From contig NZ_DLMO01000041.1 of the NCBI RefSeq assembly GCF_002479325.1, forward strand, positions 1-11,286: a DNA stretch of 11,286 nucleotides. Reading direction: 5' to 3'. The DNA comes from Brevundimonas sp. UBA7534 (GTDB taxonomy: Bacteria > Pseudomonadota > Alphaproteobacteria > Caulobacterales > Caulobacteraceae). The notes under the pieces were generated by a model. The model did not search any database and had not been told where the DNA came from. It saw only the letters and a program-made list of their open reading frames with translations. Below, piece after piece: positions 1 to 5,861 of the stretch. Every line of letters begins with the position of its first letter. Within the stretch, counting starts at the first letter, position 1. Both the position numbers and the translations under genes were made by a program.

Positions 1-46
1 GAGGACGAAGGCCCCGGAACTGTGTGGTTCCGGGGCCTTCGTCCTC
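1..46. terminator. 20-bp perfect hairpin next to tRNA-Leu
   Basis: Positions 1-20 are exactly complementary to 27-46, with a 6-nt loop (tgtgtg). The stem starts at the first base of the window and may continue outside it. It lies directly after the 3' end of the minus-strand tRNA-Leu, so a transcription terminator or processing barrier for that tRNA is the simplest reading. It could also terminate a plus-strand gene lying upstream. No T-run is visible on the plus strand; on the minus strand the base after the stem lies outside the window. Confidence 0.6.
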
Positions 47-48
47 GG

Positions 49-132
49 TGCGCGAGGGGGGACTTGAACCCCCACGTCCTTGCGGACACAGCGACCTCAA
101 CGCTGCGCGTCTACCAATTCCGCCACGACCGC
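49..132 (-). tRNA. tRNA-Leu(GAG), acceptor stem mismatched
   Basis: Read on the minus strand, this is a class II tRNA. It has a D-arm (TGGCGGAATTGGTAGACGC), a 5-bp anticodon stem CAGCG/CGCTG around loop TTGAGGT (anticodon GAG, leucine), a long variable arm with a GTCC-GCAA-GGAC hairpin, and a 5-bp T-stem GGGGG/CCCCC with loop TTCAAGT. The 5' acceptor strand is GCGGTCG but the 3' strand is CTCGCGC, so pairs 4-69, 5-68 and 6-67 (G-G, T-C, C-T) do not form. The discriminator A is present. The following bases are CCG, so CCA is not encoded, unlike the other two tRNAs in the window. It may be functional after CCA addition, a degenerate copy, or carry a local sequence error. Confidence 0.8.
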
Positions 133-149
133 TCGCATCGGAGCGGCGG

Positions 150-178
150 CGAATAGACGAGTGGGCGGCGGGTGTCTA
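150..178 (-). promoter_or_regulatory. Probable tRNA-Leu promoter
   Basis: On the minus strand there is a -35-like TAGACA (173-178; 5 of 6 to TTGACA), a 17-nt spacer and a -10-like TATTCG (150-155). The implied start is near 143, about 10 nt upstream of the tRNA 5' end at 132. The position fits a tRNA promoter well; the -10 box is only moderate. Confidence 0.45.
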
Positions 179-208
179 GTGCCAGAAACGCGGTCGCCCG
201 GACCGGGC

Positions 209-517
209 TTAGGCCGCGCCGGCCATGAAGTCATAGACGTCGGCGGGGCGGGTCACGGTGATTGCGATGCGGTCGTCGCGAATCTCGATCTCGCCGCGCG
301 CGACCGGATGGTTGTTGGCCAGGATCCACACCTCGTCCCGCTCGGACGCATCCAGCGGAATCACCGCGCCGCGGCCCATGCGCAGCAACTGGGACATCGG
401 CAGCACCGAACGGCCCAGCACCACGGAGATTTCGACGTCGACGGCTTCGATCTGGCTCAAGGTACGGTCCGGTTCACTCGGGCGCGCGCCCTTGCGCAAC
501 CGCCCCGCCGCCCACAT
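209..517 (-). CDS. FliN/SpoA-domain flagellar motor switch protein
   Basis: The 102-residue protein is almost entirely one SpoA (FliN C-terminal) domain, about residues 23-90. It includes the segments VDVEISVVLG, VLPMSQLLRMGRGAVIPLD and VWILANNHPVARGEIEI, which give the typical FliN order of strand, 'L..G..I.LD', 'v.l.vN...va.Gei'. FliN, with FliM and FliG, forms the cytoplasmic C-ring that sets flagellar rotation direction; other SpoA proteins serve type III secretion. The length fits short FliN proteins. No other flagellar gene is in the window, so this is an isolated copy, and whether it is the main FliN or a paralogue cannot be told. The ATG at 517 is the only ATG, GTG or TTG between the upstream in-frame stop (542-544) and the domain, apart from a TTG at codon 7. 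No good ribosome site precedes it. A weak GCCCG/CGGGC hairpin (196-208) follows the stop. Confidence 0.8.
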   Translation of the reverse strand: MWAAGRLRKGARPSEPDRTLSQIEAVDVEISVVLGRSVLPMSQLLRMGRGAVIPLDASERDEVWILANNHPVARGEIEIRDDRIAITVTRPADVYDFMAGAA

Positions 518-526
518 TGAAGGGTC

Positions 527-1243
527 ATGCTTGCCGAGCCGTTAAGTCCCCCGTCCAGGACGCTGTTTCGCGACGACGACCGTCCGGTCGAATGGGCGGT
601 CTCCGCCCAGCCCGTCGACTACGCCGCCGCCGAGTCCTTCATGGAGGCGCGCGTGGCCGCCATCGCGGCGGGCGAGGCGGCCGAGATGGTGTGGCTGCTG
701 GAGCATCCGCCGCTTTACACCGCCGGCGTCTCGGCGCGGGACGAGGACCTGTTAGACGCCGCGCGCTTCCCGGTCCATCGAACGGGGCGGGGCGGGCAGT
801 TCACCTATCACGGGCCGGGCCAGCGCGTGGCCTATGTGATGCTGGACCTGAACCGGCGCGGGCGCGACGTGCGGGCCTTCGTGCGCGGGCTGGAAGGCTG
901 GCTGATCGGGGCGCTGGCGGCCTTCGGCGTTCCGGCGGACGTGCGCGACGGCCGTGTCGGCGTCTGGGTCGAGCGCAAGGGCGCGGGCTGGTCGCGCGAG
1001 GACAAGATCGCCGCAATCGGCGTGAAGGTCCGCAAATGGGTGACCTTCCACGGCGTCAGCCTGAACGTCGAACCGGACCTGTCCCACTTCGGCGGCATCG
1101 TGCCGTGCGGCATCCAGGAGCATGGTGTGACCAGCCTGGTCGACCTGGGCGTCCTGGCCGCGATGGACGATGCGGACGGCGCCCTGCACGACAGTTTCCG
1201 GCGCCTGTTCGGACCGACCGCGCCTGCGCCGGCGTCGCTCTGA
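527..1243 (+). CDS. lipB: Octanoyltransferase LipB
   Basis: LipB moves the octanoyl group from octanoyl-acyl carrier protein to the lipoyl domains of 2-oxoacid dehydrogenases and GcvH, the first step of lipoate synthesis in the cytoplasm. The protein has 238 residues, normal for the family. The signature RTGRGGQFTYHGPGQ is at residues 85-99 and includes H95. The catalytic lysine is K167 in GVKVRKW, and the catalytic cysteine is C194 in PCGI. An in-frame stop at 518-520 forces the start to 527. The only ribosome-site-like sequence, GAAGGG (519-524), lies just 2 nt from the ATG, too close to be normal, so leaderless or unusual initiation is possible. The gene diverges from the fliN-like gene with 9 bp between start codons. 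lipA is not in the window. Confidence 0.96.
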   Translation: MLAEPLSPPSRTLFRDDDRPVEWAVSAQPVDYAAAESFMEARVAAIAAGEAAEMVWLLEHPPLYTAGVSARDEDLLDAARFPVHRTGRGGQFTYHGPGQRVAYVMLDLNRRGRDVRAFVRGLEGWLIGALAAFGVPADVRDGRVGVWVERKGAGWSREDKIAAIGVKVRKWVTFHGVSLNVEPDLSHFGGIVPCGIQEHGVTSLVDLGVLAAMDDADGALHDSFRRLFGPTAPAPASL

Positions 1244-1300
1244 CCCGCGCCGCATCGCCGCATCCAAGGCGGCGCGGCGGCGAAAAGGGGGCGCGCGGGG

Positions 1301-1342
1301 TTGGCAAGCACGGGGGCGTTAAGCTTTAAAGTCGCCGCCCCC
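1301..1342 (+). promoter_or_regulatory. Possible promoter and inverted repeat before the S41-like gene
   Basis: TTGGCA (1301-1306) followed after 18 nt by TTTAAA (1325-1330) resembles a housekeeping promoter about 40 nt upstream of the ATG at 1371. The same stretch holds an inverted repeat, GGGGGCG (1312-1318) with CGCCCCC (1336-1342), which spans the presumed -10 box and start point and could be a regulator site or a hairpin. Both readings rest on short matches. Confidence 0.3.
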
Positions 1343-1370
1343 TTCGTGAGCAGGCTCCAGGAGTTCCCCC

Positions 1371-2849
1371 ATGACCCGCATGTTCGCCGCCGTCTCGGCC
1401 CTGGCCGTGGCCCTCGCCGCCGGCGCCGCCTCCGCCCAGGATTTCCGCGCTCTGGCGCAGCAGGACCTTCAGGCCGCGCATGACGCGCTGGCCGCCAACC
1501 ACCCCGCCGCCGTGGTGCCCGGCGCCGCGGGCGAGGACTTCCGCGCCTGGATCGACACGGGCCTGCAAGAGGCCCTGGGTCAGGTCGGCCGCGTCAACAG
1601 CGGCGACAGCCACGCCTATCTGATGCGCTTCTACGCCAACGGCTTCCGCGATTCGAACATCGCCATCCGCCCGACCTACGACGGCCTGGGGCCGTTCTTC
1701 GCCATCGGCTGGCCGGGACTGGCCACGGCCTGGCGCAACGGCGAATACGTCGTCTCCTATGTGCAGCCGGGCGTGCGGGGCCTGCCGCCGGTCGGCGCCG
1801 TCTTCGTGGGCTGCGGCGACGAGACCGCCGCCGAAATGGCCTCCGAAAAGCTGGACCGCTGGGAAGGCGACCTGACGACGGAGGCGGGCAAGGTCCGCAC
1901 CGCGCCCTATCTGCTGTGGAACCGCAACAACCCCTTCGCGGGCGGCGTCCCGACCGGCGAGTGCCAGTTCAAGCAGGGGCGCCGCACCCGCGACTATCGC
2001 CTGCCGCCCCAGGGCGTCGATCGCGCGGCGATGGAGGCCGCCTACCGCGCCAGCGTCTATACGCCAGGCGCCAATCCGCTGGCGGTCGAAACCGTCGACG
2101 GCCGTCCCTGGATCCACGTCCACAGCCTGGCCGACGACGCCGGCTGGGACGCCTTCTACGCCGCCATCGAAGGGCAGTTGGCCGCGATCCGCGGGCCGCA
2201 GGGCGTGGTCATCGACCTGCGCGGCGCCAACGGCGGTTCGCTGAACGCCACCTCGCGCGGCTATGGCCTGGCCAACCGCATCTGGACGCCGGAATTCACC
2301 GTCAGCCGCCAGCCCGAGGCCGGCTCCATCACCTACCGGGCCACGCCGGCCAACCGTCAGTGGTTCGTCGACACCCTGGCCCGGATGCAGGCCGATCCGC
2401 GCTTCGTCCAGGAATCGGCGCCGGTGATCGAGCAGACCCAGGCCATCGTCGCCGCCTTCGATTCCGCCCTGGCGGCCAATCAGGCGACCTTCACCCTGCC
2501 GGGCCGTCCTTCCGTGCCCGACACCGGCGCGGCCAACCCGGTGCAGGGTCAGGTGGTCGTCCTGGTTGACGGCGGCTGCACCAGCGGCTGCCTGGATACG
2601 CTGGACCTGCTGACGCGCCTGCCGAACGTGCGTCTGGCCGGATCGACCACGGCCGAGGATTCGATCTTCATCGAGCCGACCGTGCTGCGTCTGCCGTCGA
2701 ACTATGCGGAGCTCAGCTACGGCCACAAGGCCTGGATGACGCGCGAGCGCGGCAACGACGCGCCCTTCGTCCCGGCCCAGGGCCTGGCCTACACGGGCGA
2801 CCCGACCGACGAGGCGGCCGTGCGGACCTGGGTCGGCGCGCTGTTCTAA
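1371..2849 (+). CDS. Exported S41-family peptidase-like protein
   Basis: The 492-residue precursor has a clear signal peptide, with hydrophobic residues 5-19 and a likely cut after ASA (20-22). The C-terminal half resembles the S41 (tail-specific/C-terminal processing) protease fold: GVVIDLRGANGG at 278-289 matches the 'vIDLRgN.GG' strand and turn, and VVVLVDGGCTSGCLD at 395-409 matches the strand leading to the nucleophile, here probably S405. The usual 'TaSAsE' context is replaced by C403-T-S405-G-C407, and I cannot identify a catalytic lysine with certainty, so activity is not assured. Two more cysteines (C148, C198) could form periplasmic disulfides. No PDZ domain is obvious. A well-placed AGGAG (1359-1363) lies 7 nt before the ATG. 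The gene ends before a strong terminator, so it is probably transcribed alone. The substrate is unknown. Confidence 0.75.
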   Translation: MTRMFAAVSALAVALAAGAASAQDFRALAQQDLQAAHDALAANHPAAVVPGAAGEDFRAWIDTGLQEALGQVGRVNSGDSHAYLMRFYANGFRDSNIAIRPTYDGLGPFFAIGWPGLATAWRNGEYVVSYVQPGVRGLPPVGAVFVGCGDETAAEMASEKLDRWEGDLTTEAGKVRTAPYLLWNRNNPFAGGVPTGECQFKQGRRTRDYRLPPQGVDRAAMEAAYRASVYTPGANPLAVETVDGRPWIHVHSLADDAGWDAFYAAIEGQLAAIRGPQGVVIDLRGANGGSLNATSRGYGLANRIWTPEFTVSRQPEAGSITYRATPANRQWFVDTLARMQADPRFVQESAPVIEQTQAIVAAFDSALAANQATFTLPGRPSVPDTGAANPVQGQVVVLVDGGCTSGCLDTLDLLTRLPNVRLAGSTTAEDSIFIEPTVLRLPSNYAELSYGHKAWMTRERGNDAPFVPAQGLAYTGDPTDEAAVRTWVGALF

Positions 2850-2880
2850 GGCGCGCCGCCTGTTCTGATCGTGCAAGGCG

Positions 2881-2923
2881 GGGCCGGGCGGGGGGTGGAA
2901 CCTCCGCCCGGCCCTTCTTATTT
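2881..2923 (+). terminator. Rho-independent terminator after the S41-like gene
   Basis: GGGCCGGGCGG (2881-2891) pairs perfectly with CCGCCCGGCCC (2904-2914). The stem extends inward by a G-T and two G-C pairs to a 6-nt loop (2895-2900). The T-rich tract TTCTTATTT (2915-2923) follows. It lies 31 nt after the stop of the S41-like gene and ends 7 nt before the msrB start codon. Confidence 0.85.
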
Positions 2924-2930
2924 GCCTGTC

Positions 2931-3422
2931 ATGACTGACACTGACACGCGCTCCGCCCCGCCGTCCTCCTCGGGTTTCGACCTGACGCCGCCCAACGACG
3001 AGGAGCGCGCCCGTCTGGAGGCCGATCTGTCGCCGGAGGAGAAGCGGGTGCTGCTGGCGCACGGCACCGAGGCGCCTTTCTGCGGAACCTTGCTGGGCGA
3101 GAAGCGCGCGGGCGTCTTCTGCTGCCGCGAATGCGGCCTGCCGCTGTTCCGCAGCCGCACCAAGTTCGAAAGCGGCACGGGCTGGCCCAGCTTCACCGAA
3201 CCGGTCGATCCGGCCAACGTCCGGGCGGTGCGCGACACCAGCTACGGCATGGTCCGGGTCGAGACGCGCTGCGCCCGCTGCGACAGCCATCAGGGCCATG
3301 TCTTCCCCGACGGCCCGCCGCCGACCGGCGACCGGTACTGCATCAACTCCGTCGCGCTGACCTTCGTGCCCGAGGGCGAGCCTCTGCCGGACCCATTGGG
3401 TCGGGGCGACGGAAAGGCCTGA
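2931..3422 (+). CDS. msrB: Peptide methionine (R)-S-oxide reductase MsrB
   Basis: MsrB reduces methionine-(R)-sulfoxide in proteins using thioredoxin. The protein has 163 residues. Zinc ligands are C65/C68 (CREC) and C114/C117 (CARC). The core motif SGTGWPSF is at 81-88, and the catalytic cysteine is C137 in RYCINSVAL (136-144). The position often occupied by the resolving cysteine (SGCGWPSF) is threonine T83 here, so recycling probably goes through another cysteine such as C51 or directly by thioredoxin. The usual HLGHVF is HQGHVF. An N-terminal extension of about 30 residues precedes the domain. ATG 2931 is preferred to the in-frame GTG at 2871, because the added stretch would be translated from inside the terminator hairpin. 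No Shine-Dalgarno is visible. TTATTT (2918-2923) sits at -10 distance from the ATG, so a leaderless transcript is possible. No signal peptide is seen, so it is probably cytoplasmic. Confidence 0.95.
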   Translation: MTDTDTRSAPPSSSGFDLTPPNDEERARLEADLSPEEKRVLLAHGTEAPFCGTLLGEKRAGVFCCRECGLPLFRSRTKFESGTGWPSFTEPVDPANVRAVRDTSYGMVRVETRCARCDSHQGHVFPDGPPPTGDRYCINSVALTFVPEGEPLPDPLGRGDGKA

Positions 3423-3474
3423 CCTTGGCCGCAATCGCCGTGATAGGATGGCGCCAGCGTAAGGATTATCGACC

Positions 3475-4047
3475 ATGTTGATCGCCAGCCTGCTGACCAT
3501 CGCCGCCCTGGCCGATCCCGACGGCGTGGTGGCCACGGCGCCGACCGGCGCGCTGGACCTGGCCGCGGTCGCCTCCGCCCCGGCGCCGGTCGCCGCGCCG
3601 GCCCCGACGGCCCAGGACGCCACGCCGCACGGCATGACCACCGAGGAGCAGATCCAGCGTTGGCTGGCGGCGCGCGAACGGGCGCCGTCCTTCGAAGAAG
3701 CCGTGGCCGCCGCGCCGACTGACGATCGCGAGATTCACGGCATGGTCGAGGCGGGTATCGGCACCGGCGGCTATCGCAGCTACGGCGCGGCCGTGTCGGT
3801 GCCGGTGGGCGAGAACGGCCGCCTGGACCTGGCCTACCGAGAGGGCCGCAACCAACCCTATTACTGGGGCTATCCCGGCGCGTTCGGTCCGACCTATGGC
3901 CCGGCGTACGGCCTGGGCCGCTATCGCGGCTATGACGGCGGCGACAGCCGCACCCTGTCGATGGGATTTTCCTGGTCGAAGGATCGGGACCAGGAACGCG
4001 ACGCCTGGCCGACTGCTCCCCGCTGGGGCGGCATGCTGGCCGACTGA
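3475..4047 (+). CDS. Unrecognised exported protein, Ala/Pro-rich N-terminus
   Basis: I do not recognise this 190-residue protein. A short hydrophobic start (residues 2-12, MLIASLLTIAALA) looks like a weak signal peptide. Residues 20-50 are rich in alanine and proline. Residues 55-80 look helical. Residues 86-125 (HGMVEAGIGTGGYRSYGAAV and on) and 159-168 alternate hydrophobic and polar residues as in beta-strands, with a glycine/tyrosine-rich stretch between (129-154). This pattern suits a small periplasmic or outer-membrane protein. AAGGA (3461-3465) is 9 nt before the ATG. A weak promoter, TTGGCC (3425-3430) and TAGGAT (3444-3449) with 13-nt spacing, could give it its own transcript, otherwise it follows msrB (52-bp gap). 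It ends at a strong terminator. Codon pattern and base content are like the neighbours. Confidence 0.6.
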   Translation: MLIASLLTIAALADPDGVVATAPTGALDLAAVASAPAPVAAPAPTAQDATPHGMTTEEQIQRWLAARERAPSFEEAVAAAPTDDREIHGMVEAGIGTGGYRSYGAAVSVPVGENGRLDLAYREGRNQPYYWGYPGAFGPTYGPAYGLGRYRGYDGGDSRTLSMGFSWSKDRDQERDAWPTAPRWGGMLAD

Positions 4048-4064
4048 GCGAAGGCCGAAAACGA

Positions 4065-4093
4065 AAAAGGCCCGGCGGATCGCCGGGCCTTTT
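4065..4093. terminator. Bidirectional rho-independent terminator
   Basis: GGCCCGGCG (4069-4077) and CGCCGGGCC (4081-4089) form a 9-bp stem with loop GAT, flanked by AAAA (4065-4068) and TTTT (4090-4093). It therefore works on paper in both directions: for the plus-strand gene ending at 4047 and for the minus-strand tRNA-Thr ending at 4104. Confidence 0.9.
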
Positions 4094-4103
4094 CAGTCTC
4101 AGA

Positions 4104-4178
<75 letters not shown>

Positions 4179-4196
4179 CCCGACTGAGGAAGCGGC

Positions 4197-4225
4197 CGTA
4201 TAGCCAAACCCTTCCGGCGATGGAA
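4197..4225 (-). promoter_or_regulatory. Probable tRNA-Thr promoter
   Basis: On the minus strand TATACG (4197-4202), in the context GGCTATACGG, resembles the extended Caulobacterales -10 box. A poor -35 (TTCCAT, 4220-4225) is 17 nt upstream. The implied start is about 10 nt before the tRNA 5' end. Confidence 0.45.
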
Positions 4226-4268
4226 GCCCGTTTTTGACCTGAGCAAAGAAAGTTTGGACAGAATCCCG

Positions 4269-4292
4269 GATCGCGCCATGATCGCGCCATGA
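4269..4292 (+). repeat. 11-bp tandem repeat creating a 4-codon upstream ORF
   Basis: The unit GATCGCGCCAT occurs twice in tandem (4269-4279 and 4280-4290). Each copy contributes an ATG, but in different frames. The first ATG (4278) opens the mini-ORF ATG ATC GCG CCA TGA (4278-4292), whose stop overlaps the start codon of the next gene (ATG 4289) as ATGA. A GGA at 4268-4270 is well spaced for the first ATG but too far (18 nt) for the second. Confidence 0.5.
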
Positions 4293-4483
4293 CCCAGCCG
4301 CCGCATGACGCCGATACGCCGCCCGGAGCGGGGACGACGCCGAATCCATCCGAATCATCAGGGCCTTCGGCGGCGGACAAGGCGCGGATGGAACGGGCCG
4401 CGCGGCTGGCCTCGGCGTTGCGCGAGAACCTGCGGCGTCGCAAGGCGCCCAGACCGGCGGCGCCGCTCAAGGACCGCAACTGA
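4289..4483 (+). CDS. Small basic protein upstream of murA
   Basis: The predicted protein has 64 residues. Residues 1-27 are low-complexity, rich in proline, serine and threonine. Residues 28-57 (DKARMERAARLASALRENLR onward) form a likely amphipathic, strongly basic helix ending in RRRK. Similar small basic proteins occur upstream of murA in alphaproteobacteria as far as I recall, but I know of no function. The start is uncertain because of the 11-bp tandem repeat: translation may begin at 4289 by coupling to the mini-ORF. An internal ATG at codon 34 would still leave part of the basic helix. The gene lies 88 bp before murA in the same direction. Confidence 0.6.
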   Translation: MTQPPHDADTPPGAGTTPNPSESSGPSAADKARMERAARLASALRENLRRRKAPRPAAPLKDRN

Positions 4484-4524
4484 AGTTCATCGGTCGGCGG
4501 CCTTTCCCGCCGGTGCGACCGCTT

Positions 4525-4532
4525 GCTAGAGA
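4525..4532 (+). promoter_or_regulatory. Possible murA -10 element
   Basis: GCTAGAGA resembles the Caulobacter-type -10 consensus GCTANAWC. It lies 39 nt upstream of the murA ATG. No convincing -35 is seen, so this is a weak call. Confidence 0.2.
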
Positions 4533-4571
4533 GGCGATCCCGGCGTTCGATCCGGGCGCTTCAAGGACGTC

Positions 4572-5861
4572 ATGGACAGCATCGCCATTCAGGGCGGCGC
4601 CCAGCTGAACGGGGACATTCCCGTCAGCGGCGCCAAGAACTCCGCCATCAAGCTGATGGCCGCCTCGATCCTGACGGATCAACCGCTGCGGCTGACCAAC
4701 ATGCCGCGTCTGGCCGATACGCGCTTTCTGGGACAGCTGCTGCGCCAGTTCGGCGTCGAGGTCACCGAGACCGACGGCGCGGATGGTCAGGAAAGCCTGT
4801 TTCACGCCGCCGAGCTGACCTCCACCTTCGCGCCCTATGACCTGGTCCGCCAGATGCGGGCCTCGTTCAACGTGCTGGGGCCGCTGCTGGCGCGAACCGG
4901 CCATGCCAAGGTCTCGCTGCCGGGCGGCTGCACCATCGGCGCGCGGCCCGTCGACCTGCACCTTCAGGCGCTGACCGCGCTGGGCGCGGCGATCGAACTG
5001 GAGGAGGGCTATGTCTCGGCCACGGCGCCCAAGGGGCTGAGGGGCGCGGAGATCGAGTTTCCGTTCGTGTCCGTGGGCGCGACCGAGCACGCGCTTCTGG
5101 CCGCCGTTCTGGCGGAAGGGACCACTGTCCTGCGCCGCGCCGCCCGCGAGCCGGAAATCGGCGACCTGGCCCGCTGCCTGACGGCGATGGGCGCCCGGAT
5201 CGAGGGGATCGACACCGACGTCCTGACCATCACCGGCGTGCCCTCGCTGGGCGGCGCGACCTGGTCGGTGATTCCCGACAGGATCGAGATGGGCTCCTAC
5301 GCGGTGGCGGCGGCCATGGCGGGTGGGCAGGTGCGGCTGACCAAGGCGCGCGCCGACCTGATCGCGGGGCTGACCGACAAGATGGTCGAGGCGGGCGTCG
5401 AGGTCACGCCGACCGACGACGGGGTGATGATCCGCCGCGATCCGAAGCAGCGCCTGAGGGCGGTCGACGTCGAAACGGCCATCTACCCCGGCTTCGCCAC
5501 CGACCTGCAGGCCCAGTTCATGGCGCTGATGACCACGGCCGAGGGCGTCAGCACCATCCGCGAGACCATCTTCGAGAACCGTTTCATGCACGTGCCGGAG
5601 CTGGCGCGGCTGGGCGCGGACATCGCCGTCCACGCAGGCGAGGCGCACGTCTCCGGCGTCGAGGCTCTGCACGGCGCCCAGGTGATGGCGACCGATCTTC
5701 GCGCCTCTATGTGTCTGGTCATCGCGGGTCTTGTCGCCGAAGGTGAGACGACGGTCGGGCGCGTCTATCATCTGGATCGCGGTTTCGAGCGTTTGGAGGA
5801 GAAGCTCGGCGCCTGCGGAGCTTCGATTCGCCGGATCAAGGAAACAGGTGATGAGCACTGA
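4572..5861 (+). CDS. murA: UDP-N-acetylglucosamine 1-carboxyvinyltransferase MurA
   Basis: MurA transfers enolpyruvate from phosphoenolpyruvate to UDP-GlcNAc, the first committed step of peptidoglycan synthesis in the cytoplasm, and is the target of fosfomycin. The protein has 429 residues, full length for the family, and is made of two similar EPSP-synthase-type domains. Visible active-site residues are K22-N23 (SGAKNSAIK), catalytic C120 in PGGCTIGARPVDLHL (the cysteine form is sensitive to fosfomycin), R125, D311 in YPGFATDLQAQ, D375 in ATDLRAS, and R403 in HLDRGFERL. AAGGA (4563-4567) precedes the ATG with a short 4-nt gap. The 3' end overlaps the DUF2948 gene by 11 nt, which suggests co-transcription and coupled translation. 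Confidence 0.98.
   Translation: MDSIAIQGGAQLNGDIPVSGAKNSAIKLMAASILTDQPLRLTNMPRLADTRFLGQLLRQFGVEVTETDGADGQESLFHAAELTSTFAPYDLVRQMRASFNVLGPLLARTGHAKVSLPGGCTIGARPVDLHLQALTALGAAIELEEGYVSATAPKGLRGAEIEFPFVSVGATEHALLAAVLAEGTTVLRRAAREPEIGDLARCLTAMGARIEGIDTDVLTITGVPSLGGATWSVIPDRIEMGSYAVAAAMAGGQVRLTKARADLIAGLTDKMVEAGVEVTPTDDGVMIRRDPKQRLRAVDVETAIYPGFATDLQAQFMALMTTAEGVSTIRETIFENRFMHVPELARLGADIAVHAGEAHVSGVEALHGAQVMATDLRASMCLVIAGLVAEGETTVGRVYHLDRGFERLEEKLGACGASIRRIKETGDEH

Noticed and set aside
262..1329. Plus-strand 355-codon frame overlapping fliN and lipB
   Set aside because: It is arginine-rich, overlaps two genes with clear motifs and has no recognisable content.
2871..2930. GTG at 2871 as the msrB start
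   Set aside because: The extension would be translated from a strong terminator hairpin and is not part of the family.
1326..3641. Minus-strand open frame of 771 codons antisense to the S41-like gene and msrB
   Set aside because: It covers two recognisable plus-strand genes and their terminator, and its translation is Arg/Gly/Ala-rich without family motifs. Such frames are common in high-GC DNA.
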